DNA from: Candidatus Latescibacterota bacterium
GTDB lineage: Bacteria; JAAXHH01
NCBI GenBank assembly: GCA_022822725.1
Contig: JAJEAN010000001.1
Location: 62,001 to 126,000 of the forward strand
Direction: 5' to 3'
DNA length: 64,000 nt
Part shown: positions 24,198-33,033 of the stretch, in pieces
Layout: every line of letters starts with the position of its first letter
Position numbering within the stretch: position 1 is the stretch's first letter
Notes under the pieces: model-generated
Told to the model about the DNA's origin: nothing
The model's database searches: none
The model's input: the letters and a program-made list of their open reading frames with translations, nothing else
Program-made: the position numbers and the translations under genes

Positions 24198-25076
24198 TCA
24201 CTCCGAGCCTTCGGCAGGCTGTGTGGTGGCGGGACGGGTGGTTTGCTCACGTACCATCTCGGGGGTTACCGGATCGGGCGAATTGAATACCTGATCGTCC
24301 ACGTACTCGAGCACGGCCAGGTCTTCGTGGGACCGCTTCTGGCCGTCCATCCGCTCGCGTTCCGCGGACAACAGGATGTCACCATGCCTGCGCCAGTCGT
24401 TCCACTTCCATTCGCCCCGGCTTCGCTCGTCCTGGCCTTCCCGCAACTGCAGGAGATAGACCCATTTGTCCATGAGGCGGGTTTCCCGATTTACATAGGC
24501 CCAGTACTCGTCTCCGGGCGTATTCCCCACTTCATTGAAACTGAGATGCAGCTTGTCGTATACGGTGCCGTCTACGACTTCCTCGCCATCGTAGGCCAGG
24601 TCAACGCCCGGGTCCTGCAGCTTGTAAGGCATCAGCAGCCAGTACGTGTCGTTTATCCACGCGCCGCGGGCACGTTCCAGGGACCGGTTCCGCTCCTCGG
24701 CGTCCGTGACCTCCGTGCCGTCGATGAACGCCCTTCCTTCCCCCGTGTTCAGATTCATCAGGATCACGTGGGACTGCCCGCTCTCACGGTCGGTCCAGGA
24801 TAGGCGGTACCGGCCGTCGTGCTTGTCCCAGTAGTGGGTGCGGAACCCGAAGAACGAAAACCGGATGTACCGTGTGGCGTTCCAGTTTTCAAGGCCCCCC
24901 ATGGCCTCCATCACCTCTTCCGCAATGACCCGGGCCCTCTCGCCGCCCGCGTCCGCGGCTTCCGGCTCCGGATCGGGGCCGGCGCAGCCAGGGATCAGGA
25001 CGAGGAACAGGGGGATCATCAGCAAGCTGGTTATCCGGGGCGGAACCCGCCGCGGTGTCAGGAAAGGGATACCCAT
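24198..25076 (-). CDS. Lipoprotein of unknown function, LolA-like beta fold possible
   Basis: A 292-residue protein starting at the ATG at 25074-25076; the 140 codons open upstream in this frame only shadow the Gfo/Idh gene. A hydrophobic segment ends in a lipobox (LIPGC, Cys31), predicting lipid attachment. The mature part has alternating strands (YIRFSFFGFRTHYWDKHDGRY, broken here by a loop; WINDTYWLLMPYKL; YWAYVNRET) reminiscent of LolA/LolB-type half-barrels. The C-terminus is Thr/Pro-rich (TTRPATTQPAEGSE). The start overlaps the upstream Gfo/Idh gene by 19 bp. A second possible start 19 codons on would shorten only the n-region. I do not recognise a specific family. Confidence 0.75.
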   Translation of the reverse strand: MGIPFLTPRRVPPRITSLLMIPLFLVLIPGCAGPDPEPEAADAGGERARVIAEEVMEAMGGLENWNATRYIRFSFFGFRTHYWDKHDGRYRLSWTDRESGQSHVILMNLNTGEGRAFIDGTEVTDAEERNRSLERARGAWINDTYWLLMPYKLQDPGVDLAYDGEEVVDGTVYDKLHLSFNEVGNTPGDEYWAYVNRETRLMDKWVYLLQLREGQDERSRGEWKWNDWRRHGDILLSAERERMDGQKRSHEDLAVLEYVDDQVFNSPDPVTPEMVREQTTRPATTQPAEGSE

Positions 25077-26101
25077 GTCTGCTGCTCCTCCGAGGTTGTT
25101 ATGGCGTCGGCGACCCGCTGCACGCAGAACCCTTCGTGGAAACTCGGATCGGCTTCGACGCCGGACCGGATCGCTTCGACGAAGTGCCGCTGCGGAGACA
25201 GCGCACCTTGCTGGGACGGTACGGACAACGGCTGGAGGCTGCCTCGCAGACCCTGGCCGCCCTTCAGGCTGGCCTGCATGGTGTCCCGGACGAACTGGAA
25301 ATGCAGCGCGCCGTCGCTCCCGTGGATGTCGATGTGAATGAAGTCCGTGTACAGTGCGCAGCGGCTCACGTGGAACACGGCCTGGATACCACCCTCCATC
25401 TGGGCGATGAAGGCGCAGGCGTCTTCGAGCTCGGATTCCCGCATGGCGGAGGAGTCCGGTGCGCGGCGTTCGGGGATGAGCGTGTGCATCAGCGCACACA
25501 CCCGTTCGAACTCACCGGCCCACCACCGCGTCATGTCGATCAGGTGCACGCCGAGGTCGCCCATGGCACCGAGTCCAGCCTCCAGGCGCCGCTCCCGCCA
25601 GCTGTGTTCTTTCCGCGGACTCGCCCGGTAACCCATCATGTATCGTGCGTTCAGGTGGTACACTCTGCCGATGTAGCCCTCTTCGAGCAGGGATTTCATG
25701 CGGAAGGCCGGACCATTGAACCGCCAGCCGAAGTTGGTCATGTGGACCTTACCGCTCCGACGGGCGCTTTCGAGCATGTCTTTCGCTTCTTCGGCGTTCA
25801 ATCCGAGCGGCTTCTCGCAAAGCACGTGCTTGCCGGCTTCCAGGGCCTCCATGACCATCTGCCGGTGCAGGTTCACGGGCGTGCAGATGCTTACCGCGTC
25901 GATGTCCCCGCGATCCAGCACGGCTCGGTAATCCGTGTGGGTCTCGGCGATCCCGTAGTCCTTCGCCACGCGCTGTGCGGTCGCTGCCGTCCTGCTGCAG
26001 ATGGTATCGACCACCACGCCGGGGCAGGCCTGGTAGCCGCGGACGTGGTACTGGCCGAATCCAAGCCCGATCACACCCACGCGCAACGGGTCGGATGCCA
26101 T
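25058..26101 (-). CDS. Gfo/Idh/MocA family oxidoreductase
   Basis: A 347-residue protein. RVGVIGLGFGQYHVRGY is the Rossmann loop, CEKPLGLN the EKP motif, and MGDLGVHLIDMTRWW supplies the Asp-His active-site pair, all standard. The protein is complete and of normal length. Its 3' end overlaps the lipoprotein gene by 19 bp, which suggests an operon of Gfo/Idh, lipoprotein and DUF971. The substrate is unknown; a sugar or inositol-like compound is the family default. Confidence 0.92.
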   Translation of the reverse strand: MASDPLRVGVIGLGFGQYHVRGYQACPGVVVDTICSRTAATAQRVAKDYGIAETHTDYRAVLDRGDIDAVSICTPVNLHRQMVMEALEAGKHVLCEKPLGLNAEEAKDMLESARRSGKVHMTNFGWRFNGPAFRMKSLLEEGYIGRVYHLNARYMMGYRASPRKEHSWRERRLEAGLGAMGDLGVHLIDMTRWWAGEFERVCALMHTLIPERRAPDSSAMRESELEDACAFIAQMEGGIQAVFHVSRCALYTDFIHIDIHGSDGALHFQFVRDTMQASLKGGQGLRGSLQPLSVPSQQGALSPQRHFVEAIRSGVEADPSFHEGFCVQRVADAITTSEEQQTWVSLS

Positions 26102-26217
26102 GTATGGTTCCTTTGCGTTCTATACCTGCCCGGATGCAATGAAACGACACTGAATCCTACGCGCGCAGCGGGTCCTTGTCAAGCAGATTGGCGGCTCGAT
26201 CCGGCCCGGTCCCGGCG

Positions 26218-26940
26218 CTATCCGGTCCGTTCGGCGACGATGACCAACTGGTTCGTTTCCCAGTCGTACGGCCTGAAATCGAGTCCGCCGTGGACCGCTG
26301 CGATCGTCATGCCCGCGGCGGCCAGGAGCAGGTCCAGTTCGGTCACCGTGTAGACTCGGATGGAAGATTCATACGCCCGTTTTTCGGCGCCGTTCAGTAC
26401 GGTCGACTGCGTATGAACGCGGTTGGCCACCGGATCGAATTCGCGCTCTTCGAGCAGGATGCGGCCGTCCCGTCGATGGACTTCCTGGGCGACGAAGTGG
26501 CGGACGAGGTAGTCGCGGTTGACGAGCTGGCACACGAGCCGTCCGCCGGGCCGCAGTGCCTCGGAGACAGACTTCAACACCCTGAAATTCTCGTCTTCCT
26601 CTTCGAAATATCCCAGGGTGTTGAACAGGCTGATGACCGTGTCGAACTGCCCGGAAAAAGGCAGGTCGCGCATATCGCCCCTTACCCAGGTACCCGCGGG
26701 GTCCCTCGCCCGGGCGTGTTTCAGCAGCACGGGAGACAGGTCGTATCCCACGACCCGGAATCCACGTTTTCCAAGCGGCGTGCTCACGCGTCCGTAACCG
26801 CAGCCGAGGTCCAGGACCATGCTCCCCTCCGGACGTCCGATCAGGCGCGCGAGGCCGTCCACCTCCAGGTCCGTATCCTCGTGGTGGTCGAAGTTGTAGT
26901 AATCTTCGCCGAAGTAGTCGACGTACCAGGGATTGGTCAT
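26218..26940 (-). CDS. Class I SAM-dependent methyltransferase
   Basis: A 240-residue protein from the ATG at 26938-26940 (MTNPWYVDYFGEDYYNFDHH). MVLDLGCGYGRVSTPL is motif I, GYDLSPVLL motif II, RGDMRDLPF and TVISLFNTLGYF follow, and GGRLVCQ is motif III. The fold is complete, so it should transfer a methyl group from SAM to a small molecule, but the acceptor is unknown. Ahead of it lies a tandemly duplicated 49-bp segment and a weak promoter; the gene is divergent from uvrA. Confidence 0.87.
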   Translation of the reverse strand: MTNPWYVDYFGEDYYNFDHHEDTDLEVDGLARLIGRPEGSMVLDLGCGYGRVSTPLGKRGFRVVGYDLSPVLLKHARARDPAGTWVRGDMRDLPFSGQFDTVISLFNTLGYFEEEDENFRVLKSVSEALRPGGRLVCQLVNRDYLVRHFVAQEVHRRDGRILLEEREFDPVANRVHTQSTVLNGAEKRAYESSIRVYTVTELDLLLAAAGMTIAAVHGGLDFRPYDWETNQLVIVAERTG

Positions 26941-26950
26941 GATTGCTCCG

Positions 26951-27048
26951 GTCGCGGGCCGGTGCCGCTTCGGGGGACGCACGGTCGAAATCCACGACCG
27001 TCGCGGGCCGTTGCCGCATCGTTGGACGCATGGCCGAAATCCACTACC
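26951..27048. repeat. Imperfect 49-bp tandem duplication between methyltransferase and uvrA
   Basis: 26951-26999 and 27000-27048 differ at seven positions. Further on, TCCGCCGACCCGCGA is repeated around 27182-27220. Together these fill much of the 300-bp divergent intergenic region, in which I see no other gene. Confidence 0.75.
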
Positions 27049-27057
27049 GACCGCCTC

Positions 27058-27086
27058 AGATTAACCTCCGCCGCCATGTATTACAA
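27058..27086 (-). promoter_or_regulatory. Candidate promoter of the methyltransferase gene
   Basis: On the minus strand TTGTAA (27081-27086), 17 bp, TAATCT (27058-27063). Hexamers are partial matches. The duplicated 49-bp segment would lie in the transcript leader. Confidence 0.35.
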
Positions 27087-27240
27087 GCGTCTTTTCCGAG
27101 ATTCCCCGGCTGCAGTGAAAATACCTTGATTTCTAAACACGCGTATAGCAACTTCCGGTTGCTGTGCCGGCGCACGACAGACCGGTCCGCCGACCCGCGA
27201 CAACCTGATCCGCCGACCCGCGAAATCCAGTCTTTTACCC

Positions 27241-30200
27241 ATGGCCAGAACGACCATACAGATCAAGGGAGCCCGCGTTCACAACCTGAAGAACGTGAAC
27301 CTGGACCTGCCGAAAGACGCACTGATCTGCTTTACCGGCGTATCCGGTTCCGGCAAGTCCTCGCTGGCCTTCGATACGCTCTACGCCGAGGGTCAGCGGC
27401 GCTACGTCGAATCCCTTTCCGCCTACGCGAGGCAGTTCCTCGGCCAGATGCAGAAACCCGATGTCGACCGGATAACGGGACTGGCGCCCGCCATTTCCAT
27501 CGAACAGAAGGCTTCCGGTCTGAACCCGAGGTCCACGGTCGGGACGATTACCGAGATCTACGACTTCCTTCGCGTGCTCTTCGCTCGCGTGGGAACGCCT
27601 CACTGTACGAAATGCGGGGCCGAGATCGGGGCGCAGACGCTCGAACAGATCGTCGCGCGCATTCTGGCGCTCCCTATTGGAACCAGGCTGCTCGTCATGG
27701 CGCCGGTGATCCAGGGGCGCCGCGGCGAGTATCGGGACTTGTTCGAAGACCTGCGCCGGCAGGGCTATCTGCGCGCGCGGGTGAACGGCGAGGTCGTCGA
27801 CCTCTCCGAAGATCCCGATCTCGACCGCAACATGCGGCATACGATCGAGGTGGTGACGGACCGGCTCATTTTGCGGGAGAATATACGCACCCGGCTGGTC
27901 GAAGCCGTTGAAGGCGCGCTGCACCTGGGACAGGGCACCATGATGATCCAGCTGGAGGAAGACGGCCGGACCTCCGACCAGCTCTTCAGCACCCGGTACG
28001 CCTGCACCAGGTGTGATCTGAGTTACGAGGAACCCACGCCGCAACTGTTCTCCTTCAACAGTCCCCAGGGCATGTGCCCGAACTGCCACGGCCTGGGCAC
28101 CATGATGCGGATCGAGCCGCGGCTTATCATACCCGATCCGACGAAGTCCATCAACGAAGGAGCGATCGAACCCCTCGGAACGATCGCCAATCTCTGGAAA
28201 CGGCACTTCTACGAAGGGATCGCCCAGCACGTGGGATTCAGCCTGGACACGCCGTGGGAACAGCTGTCCGAAGAGGCGAGGCGGGTAGTGCTGTACGGGC
28301 TGGGTTACAAACGCATCCAATTTACCTTCCGGAACGGGAAGGGCGGCGAATGGACCCACAAGGACCGGTTCAACGGAGTCGTGAACGACCTTGAAAAACG
28401 GTACCATACGCTGAAGTCCCAGCGGCACAAGGCGGAACTCGAACGGTACATGGCCATCGGCAAATGCGACCAGTGCCAGGGCGAACGCCTGAAGCCCGAG
28501 GCGTTGTCCGTCACCCTCGGCGGCCGCTCCATCGCCGCGCTGTGCCGCCTGCCCGTCCTGGATATCCGCTCATTCTTCGGGAAACTGTCCCTGTCGGACG
28601 CCGAACGCCAGATCGGCGACGAAGCGCTCAAGGAGATCGTCGCGCGGCTCGACTTCCTGCTCAACGTGGGGCTCGAATACCTGACGCTGGAACGCACGGC
28701 GCCGACGCTTTCCGGCGGGGAGGCGCAGCGCATACGTCTCGCGAGCCAGATCGGCCGCGGGCTCGTCGGCGTGATGTACGTGCTCGACGAGCCGAGCATC
28801 GGCCTGCATCCCCGGGACAACCGGCGGCTGCTGGATACCCTGGGCCAGTTGCGGGACCAGGGCAATACGGTCATCATCGTCGAACACGATGAAGAGACCA
28901 TGTGGGCGTCCGACCACATCGTGGATTTCGGCCCGGGCGCCGGCGTCAACGGCGGGGAGATCGTGGCCGAGGGCCGTCCCGGCGCCGTGGCCGCCAGCAC
29001 GGCTTCGCTGACCGGGCAGTACCTTTGCGGGAAGAAGACGATCCCCGTTCCGGCGGCCCGCCGCGGCGTGGAGGACAGGTGGCTTACGATCCTGGGCGCA
29101 CGCCAGAACAACCTCAAGAACCTGGACGTCCGGCTGCCGGTGGGACGGTTCACGTGCGTCACGGGCGTGTCCGGTTCGGGCAAAAGCTCGCTGATCAACG
29201 ATATCCTGTACGCGGCCCTGGCCCGGTCGCTGAACAAGGCCGGCACCCAACCGGGCGAATTCGACGGCCTCAAGGGCGTGAGCCACCTGGATAAGGTCAT
29301 CAACATCGACCAGGCGCCCATCGGCCGCACGCCGAGATCGAACCCGGCAACCTACACGAAGGTCTTCGACGCGATCCGCGCACTCTTCGCCGAAACCCCG
29401 GAGGCCAGGCTGCGCGGCTACAAGCCCGGCCGGTTCAGCTTCAATGTGCGGGGCGGCCGGTGCGAGGCCTGCGAAGGCAACGGCGCGACGCGGGTGGAGA
29501 TGGATTTCCTGGCGGAAATGTGGGTGACCTGTCCGGTCTGCGAGGGCAGGCGGTTCGACCGGGAGACCCTGGAGGTGAAGTACAAGGGGCATTCCATTGC
29601 CGACGTACTCGGCCTGGACGTGCAGGAAGCGCTGAACCTCTTCGAACACGTTCCGTCCATCGCCCGGGTGCTCCGGACCCTTTACGACGTGGGTCTGGGG
29701 TATATCAAACTGGGCCAGCCCGCACCCACGCTGTCGGGCGGCGAGGCGCAGCGCATCAAGCTGGGGCGCGAACTGTGCAAGCGAAGCACGGGGCGGACCA
29801 TGTACGTGCTGGACGAACCGACGACCGGCCTGCACTTCGAAGACATCACCCACCTGCTCGCCGTGCTGAACGCCTTCGTGGACAAGGGCAACACCGTCGT
29901 CGTCATCGAGCACAACATCGACGTGATCAAGACGGCCGACTGGATCATCGACCTGGGGCCGGAGGGCGGAGAGGGGGGCGGACTCGTCATCGCCGAGGGT
30001 ACACCGGAGACCGTCGCGGAAGTCGCCGGATCGTCCACCGGACAGATCCTGGCCAAAGTGCTTAGGCCTCCCGGGTCTCAAGGGACTTTGCCGGCGACGC
30101 CGGTACTTCCGGAGTCATCGCGGACCGCCGGCGAGGACGACCGGACCGCCGGCGAGGACGACCGGACCACCGGCGAAAACGACCGGACCGCCGGCGAAAA

Positions 30201-33033
30201 CGACCACATCCGGGAGATCACCGTGCGCGGCGCGCGGGAACACAACCTGAACGATCTCTCCGTGACGATCCCCCGGGACCGTATGACGGTATTCACGGGC
30301 GTATCAGGCTCGGGGAAGACCTCCCTGGCCCTCGATACGATCTACGCGGAAGGCCAGCGGCGGTACGTGGAATCACTGTCCGCTTATGCTCGGCAATTCC
30401 TCCAGCAGATGCAGAAACCGAAGGTGGACCACATCGTCGGCCTGTCCCCGGCCATTTCCATCGAACAGAAGTCCCCGGGCCGGAACCCCCGTTCCACGGT
30501 AGGCACCATCACGGAGATCTACGAGTACCTGCGCGGGCTCTACGCCCTCGTGGGCGTCCCCCACTGTCCGGTGTGCAGGGTGCCCATCGGCGCACAGACA
30601 CCCAGCCAGATCGTGGACCGTATCATGACCCTGCCGGAAGGGACCCGCGCCACGCTCCACGCCCCGCTGGAACCGGAAGGCGCCGAGGGGTATGACGTCC
30701 TTCTGGACCGGGCCCGCCGGAACGGGTTTATCCGGGTGCGGATCGACGGAGAACTGCGGAGGCTCGAAGAGGACATAGAGATCGACCGGCGGCGGCGTCA
30801 CGAGCTGTGCGTGGTGGTGGACCGGATCGTCATGCGGGGCGACGTGCGCCAGCGCCTGGCAGAATCGGTGGAAACGGCCCTGGAACTGTCGGGAGGGTTG
30901 ATGATCGCCGAAGTGGAAGAGTCTGATGCCGCCGGGCCCCGCGACATCCGATTCAGCCGGTACTATTCCTGTCCGTCCTGCGGGAACAGCTACGACGAAC
31001 CCACGCCCCAGAGCTTTTCCTTCAATCACCGGTCGGGCATGTGCCCAAAATGCGAGGGACTCGGGACCCAGCCCGGCATCGACCTCGACCTGTTGATACC
31101 TCATCGCACGAAACCGGTGCGTGAAGCCGTGGCCGCGATCTGGGGTGAAGACGCAGCGGGTGAAAGCGCCATGGGCGTGCGGTCCATGCTCGACCTGCTG
31201 GAACAGGTGGCGTCCTCGAGTGGATTTACCCTCGAAACGCCGGTCGACGCCCTGTCTCCGGAACAGCTCCAGGTGTTACTCTATGGAAGCGACCGGTGGG
31301 TGGACGACCGGCGGGTACCCGGCCTGTCCTTCCAGTTCCGGGGTATCTTCCCGACGGTGGAACTGGTCGCCCGGTACGCGAACCGCTTCCCTGAACTGGC
31401 CCGTATGCTGCAGCCGACGCCCTGTTCGGCCTGCGAGGGCGGGCGGCTCAGGTCCGAAAGCCTCTCCGTGCTGATCGACGGTGTATCCATCGCCGGTCTC
31501 TGTGCCATGCCCATTGACCGCGCCATGGACTTCATCGAGAAGCTGGAACTCTCCGCGTCCCAGCGGGAAATCGCGGGCGAGGTGTTGACCGAAATCCGAA
31601 ACCGCGTGCGCTTCCTGCTGGACGTAGGACTGGAGTACCTGACGCTCGACCGCCGGGCGCCCACGCTTTCGGGCGGCGAGGCACAGCGGATCCGCCTGGC
31701 CAGCCAGATCGGGTCGGGACTGACGGGCGTGCTCTACGTGCTGGACGAGCCCACGATCGGACTCCACCCGCGGGATAACCTCAGGCTGATCGAGGCCCTG
31801 GAGAACCTGCGCGATCTCGGCAATACTCTCATCATGGTCGAACACGACCGCGACACACTGGAGCATGCCGACAACCTTGTGGATTTCGGCCCGGGGGCCG
31901 GCGTGTACGGAGGCCGGATCGTGGGCCAGGGCGCACCCGATACCCTCAAGGGACACGAGGCTTCGCTCACCGGGCGTTACCTCGCCGACCGGCTGCGCAT
32001 CGAAGTACCCACGGACCGCCGCAGGCCGGGCCGCAACAGCCTGCGTATCCTCGGCGCACGTCAGAACAACCTGAAGAACATCGACGTGACGCTGCCCCTC
32101 GGCCTTTTCATCTGCGTCACGGGCGTGTCCGGGTCGGGAAAGAGTTCCCTCGTCAACGATATCCTGTACCCCGTGCTGGCCTCTACCCTGCACCGAGCGC
32201 AGGTAAATCCCGGACCCCACGACGAGATCAAGGGACTGCGGTTCGTGGACAAGGTCATCAACATCGACCAGACGCCCATCGGCCATTCCCCCCGGTCGGA
32301 CCCGTGCACCTACGTCGGGCTCTTCGCGCCGATCCGCTCGCTTTTCGCCCGGACCGTTGAGGCCCGGATGCGGGGCTACGAGCCGCGCCGGTTCAGCTTC
32401 AACGTGCCCGCGGGCCGGTGCGAGGCCTGCCAGGGACTCGGCGTGCGCAAGATCGAAATGCACTTCCTGGCGGACGTGTGGATGACCTGCGAAGTCTGTG
32501 ACGGGAAGCGTTTCATGAAGGAAACGCTGGAGGTGACCTACAAGGGGAAGACCATCGCCGACGTCCTGGACATGACCGTGGCCGAGGCCCTCGAGCACTT
32601 CGAGAACGTGCCGCGCATCCGGCGCATGCTACAGACGCTGTACGACGTGGGACTCGACTACATCAAACTCGGCCAGTCGGCCGTCACGCTGTCGGGCGGC
32701 GAGGCACAGCGCGTCAAGTTGGCAAAGGAACTGTCACGGCCGGGCACTGGCAAGACGATCTACCTGCTGGACGAGCCGACCACGGGGCTTCACTTCGACG
32801 ACATCCGCAAACTGCTGGACGTCCTGAACAGGCTGGTGGACAAGGGGAACACGGTAGTGGTGATCGAGCACAACCTGGACATCATCAAGACGGCCGACTG
32901 GATCGTCGATCTCGGACCGGAAGGCGGCAACCGGGGCGGTCACGTTGTTGCCGCAGGGACGCCCGAGGAGATCGCCGGCTCGATGTCCCATACCGGAAAG
33001 ATCTTGTCACGGGAACTGGCGGTGGCCGACTAG
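27241..33033 (+). CDS. uvrA: Double-length UvrA: two complete UvrA units fused in tandem
   Basis: A 1930-residue protein, twice the usual 940 or so. UvrA recognises bulky DNA damage in nucleotide excision repair. Four Walker A motifs GVSGSGK(S/T)S lie near residues 34, 642, 1020 and 1627, and four signatures occur (LSGGEAQRIRLASQ twice, LSGGEAQRIKL, LSGGEAQRVKL). Each half has zinc-finger cysteine pairs (for example CTRC...CPNC and CEAC...CPVC in the first), so both look functional. Residues 961-988 joining the halves are four 7-residue repeats (RTAGEDD-type) from a 21-bp tandem repeat. Chlamydiae also encode double-length UvrA. Normal UvrA dimerises, so this chain could form an intramolecular pseudo-dimer. 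The halves differ at many positions, arguing against an assembly error. The last 4 bp overlap the convergent radical SAM gene. Confidence 0.95.
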   Translation: MARTTIQIKGARVHNLKNVNLDLPKDALICFTGVSGSGKSSLAFDTLYAEGQRRYVESLSAYARQFLGQMQKPDVDRITGLAPAISIEQKASGLNPRSTVGTITEIYDFLRVLFARVGTPHCTKCGAEIGAQTLEQIVARILALPIGTRLLVMAPVIQGRRGEYRDLFEDLRRQGYLRARVNGEVVDLSEDPDLDRNMRHTIEVVTDRLILRENIRTRLVEAVEGALHLGQGTMMIQLEEDGRTSDQLFSTRYACTRCDLSYEEPTPQLFSFNSPQGMCPNCHGLGTMMRIEPRLIIPDPTKSINEGAIEPLGTIANLWKRHFYEGIAQHVGFSLDTPWEQLSEEARRVVLYGLGYKRIQFTFRNGKGGEWTHKDRFNGVVNDLEKRYHTLKSQRHKAELERYMAIGKCDQCQGERLKPEALSVTLGGRSIAALCRLPVLDIRSFFGKLSLSDAERQIGDEALKEIVARLDFLLNVGLEYLTLERTAPTLSGGEAQRIRLASQIGRGLVGVMYVLDEPSIGLHPRDNRRLLDTLGQLRDQGNTVIIVEHDEETMWASDHIVDFGPGAGVNGGEIVAEGRPGAVAASTASLTGQYLCGKKTIPVPAARRGVEDRWLTILGARQNNLKNLDVRLPVGRFTCVTGVSGSGKSSLINDILYAALARSLNKAGTQPGEFDGLKGVSHLDKVINIDQAPIGRTPRSNPATYTKVFDAIRALFAETPEARLRGYKPGRFSFNVRGGRCEACEGNGATRVEMDFLAEMWVTCPVCEGRRFDRETLEVKYKGHSIADVLGLDVQEALNLFEHVPSIARVLRTLYDVGLGYIKLGQPAPTLSGGEAQRIKLGRELCKRSTGRTMYVLDEPTTGLHFEDITHLLAVLNAFVDKGNTVVVIEHNIDVIKTADWIIDLGPEGGEGGGLVIAEGTPETVAEVAGSSTGQILAKVLRPPGSQGTLPATPVLPESSRTAGEDDRTAGEDDRTTGENDRTAGENDHIREITVRGAREHNLNDLSVTIPRDRMTVFTGVSGSGKTSLALDTIYAEGQRRYVESLSAYARQFLQQMQKPKVDHIVGLSPAISIEQKSPGRNPRSTVGTITEIYEYLRGLYALVGVPHCPVCRVPIGAQTPSQIVDRIMTLPEGTRATLHAPLEPEGAEGYDVLLDRARRNGFIRVRIDGELRRLEEDIEIDRRRRHELCVVVDRIVMRGDVRQRLAESVETALELSGGLMIAEVEESDAAGPRDIRFSRYYSCPSCGNSYDEPTPQSFSFNHRSGMCPKCEGLGTQPGIDLDLLIPHRTKPVREAVAAIWGEDAAGESAMGVRSMLDLLEQVASSSGFTLETPVDALSPEQLQVLLYGSDRWVDDRRVPGLSFQFRGIFPTVELVARYANRFPELARMLQPTPCSACEGGRLRSESLSVLIDGVSIAGLCAMPIDRAMDFIEKLELSASQREIAGEVLTEIRNRVRFLLDVGLEYLTLDRRAPTLSGGEAQRIRLASQIGSGLTGVLYVLDEPTIGLHPRDNLRLIEALENLRDLGNTLIMVEHDRDTLEHADNLVDFGPGAGVYGGRIVGQGAPDTLKGHEASLTGRYLADRLRIEVPTDRRRPGRNSLRILGARQNNLKNIDVTLPLGLFICVTGVSGSGKSSLVNDILYPVLASTLHRAQVNPGPHDEIKGLRFVDKVINIDQTPIGHSPRSDPCTYVGLFAPIRSLFARTVEARMRGYEPRRFSFNVPAGRCEACQGLGVRKIEMHFLADVWMTCEVCDGKRFMKETLEVTYKGKTIADVLDMTVAEALEHFENVPRIRRMLQTLYDVGLDYIKLGQSAVTLSGGEAQRVKLAKELSRPGTGKTIYLLDEPTTGLHFDDIRKLLDVLNRLVDKGNTVVVIEHNLDIIKTADWIVDLGPEGGNRGGHVVAAGTPEEIAGSMSHTGKILSRELAVAD
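30121..30204. repeat. Four 21-bp tandem repeats coding the UvrA inter-unit linker
   Basis: Units beginning CGGACCGCCGGCGA start at 30121, 30142, 30163 and 30184, with changes in units 3 and 4. They encode an acidic, flexible linker exactly at the junction of the two UvrA units. Confidence 0.9.

Noticed and set aside
25077-25499. 140-codon extension of the lipoprotein
   Set aside because: It only shadows the Gfo/Idh gene, and a lipoprotein signal starts at 25076.
27241-33033. UvrA tandem as an assembly duplication
   Set aside because: The halves differ throughout, including cysteine-loop and signature residues, and a unique linker joins them, so it is not a duplicated contig.
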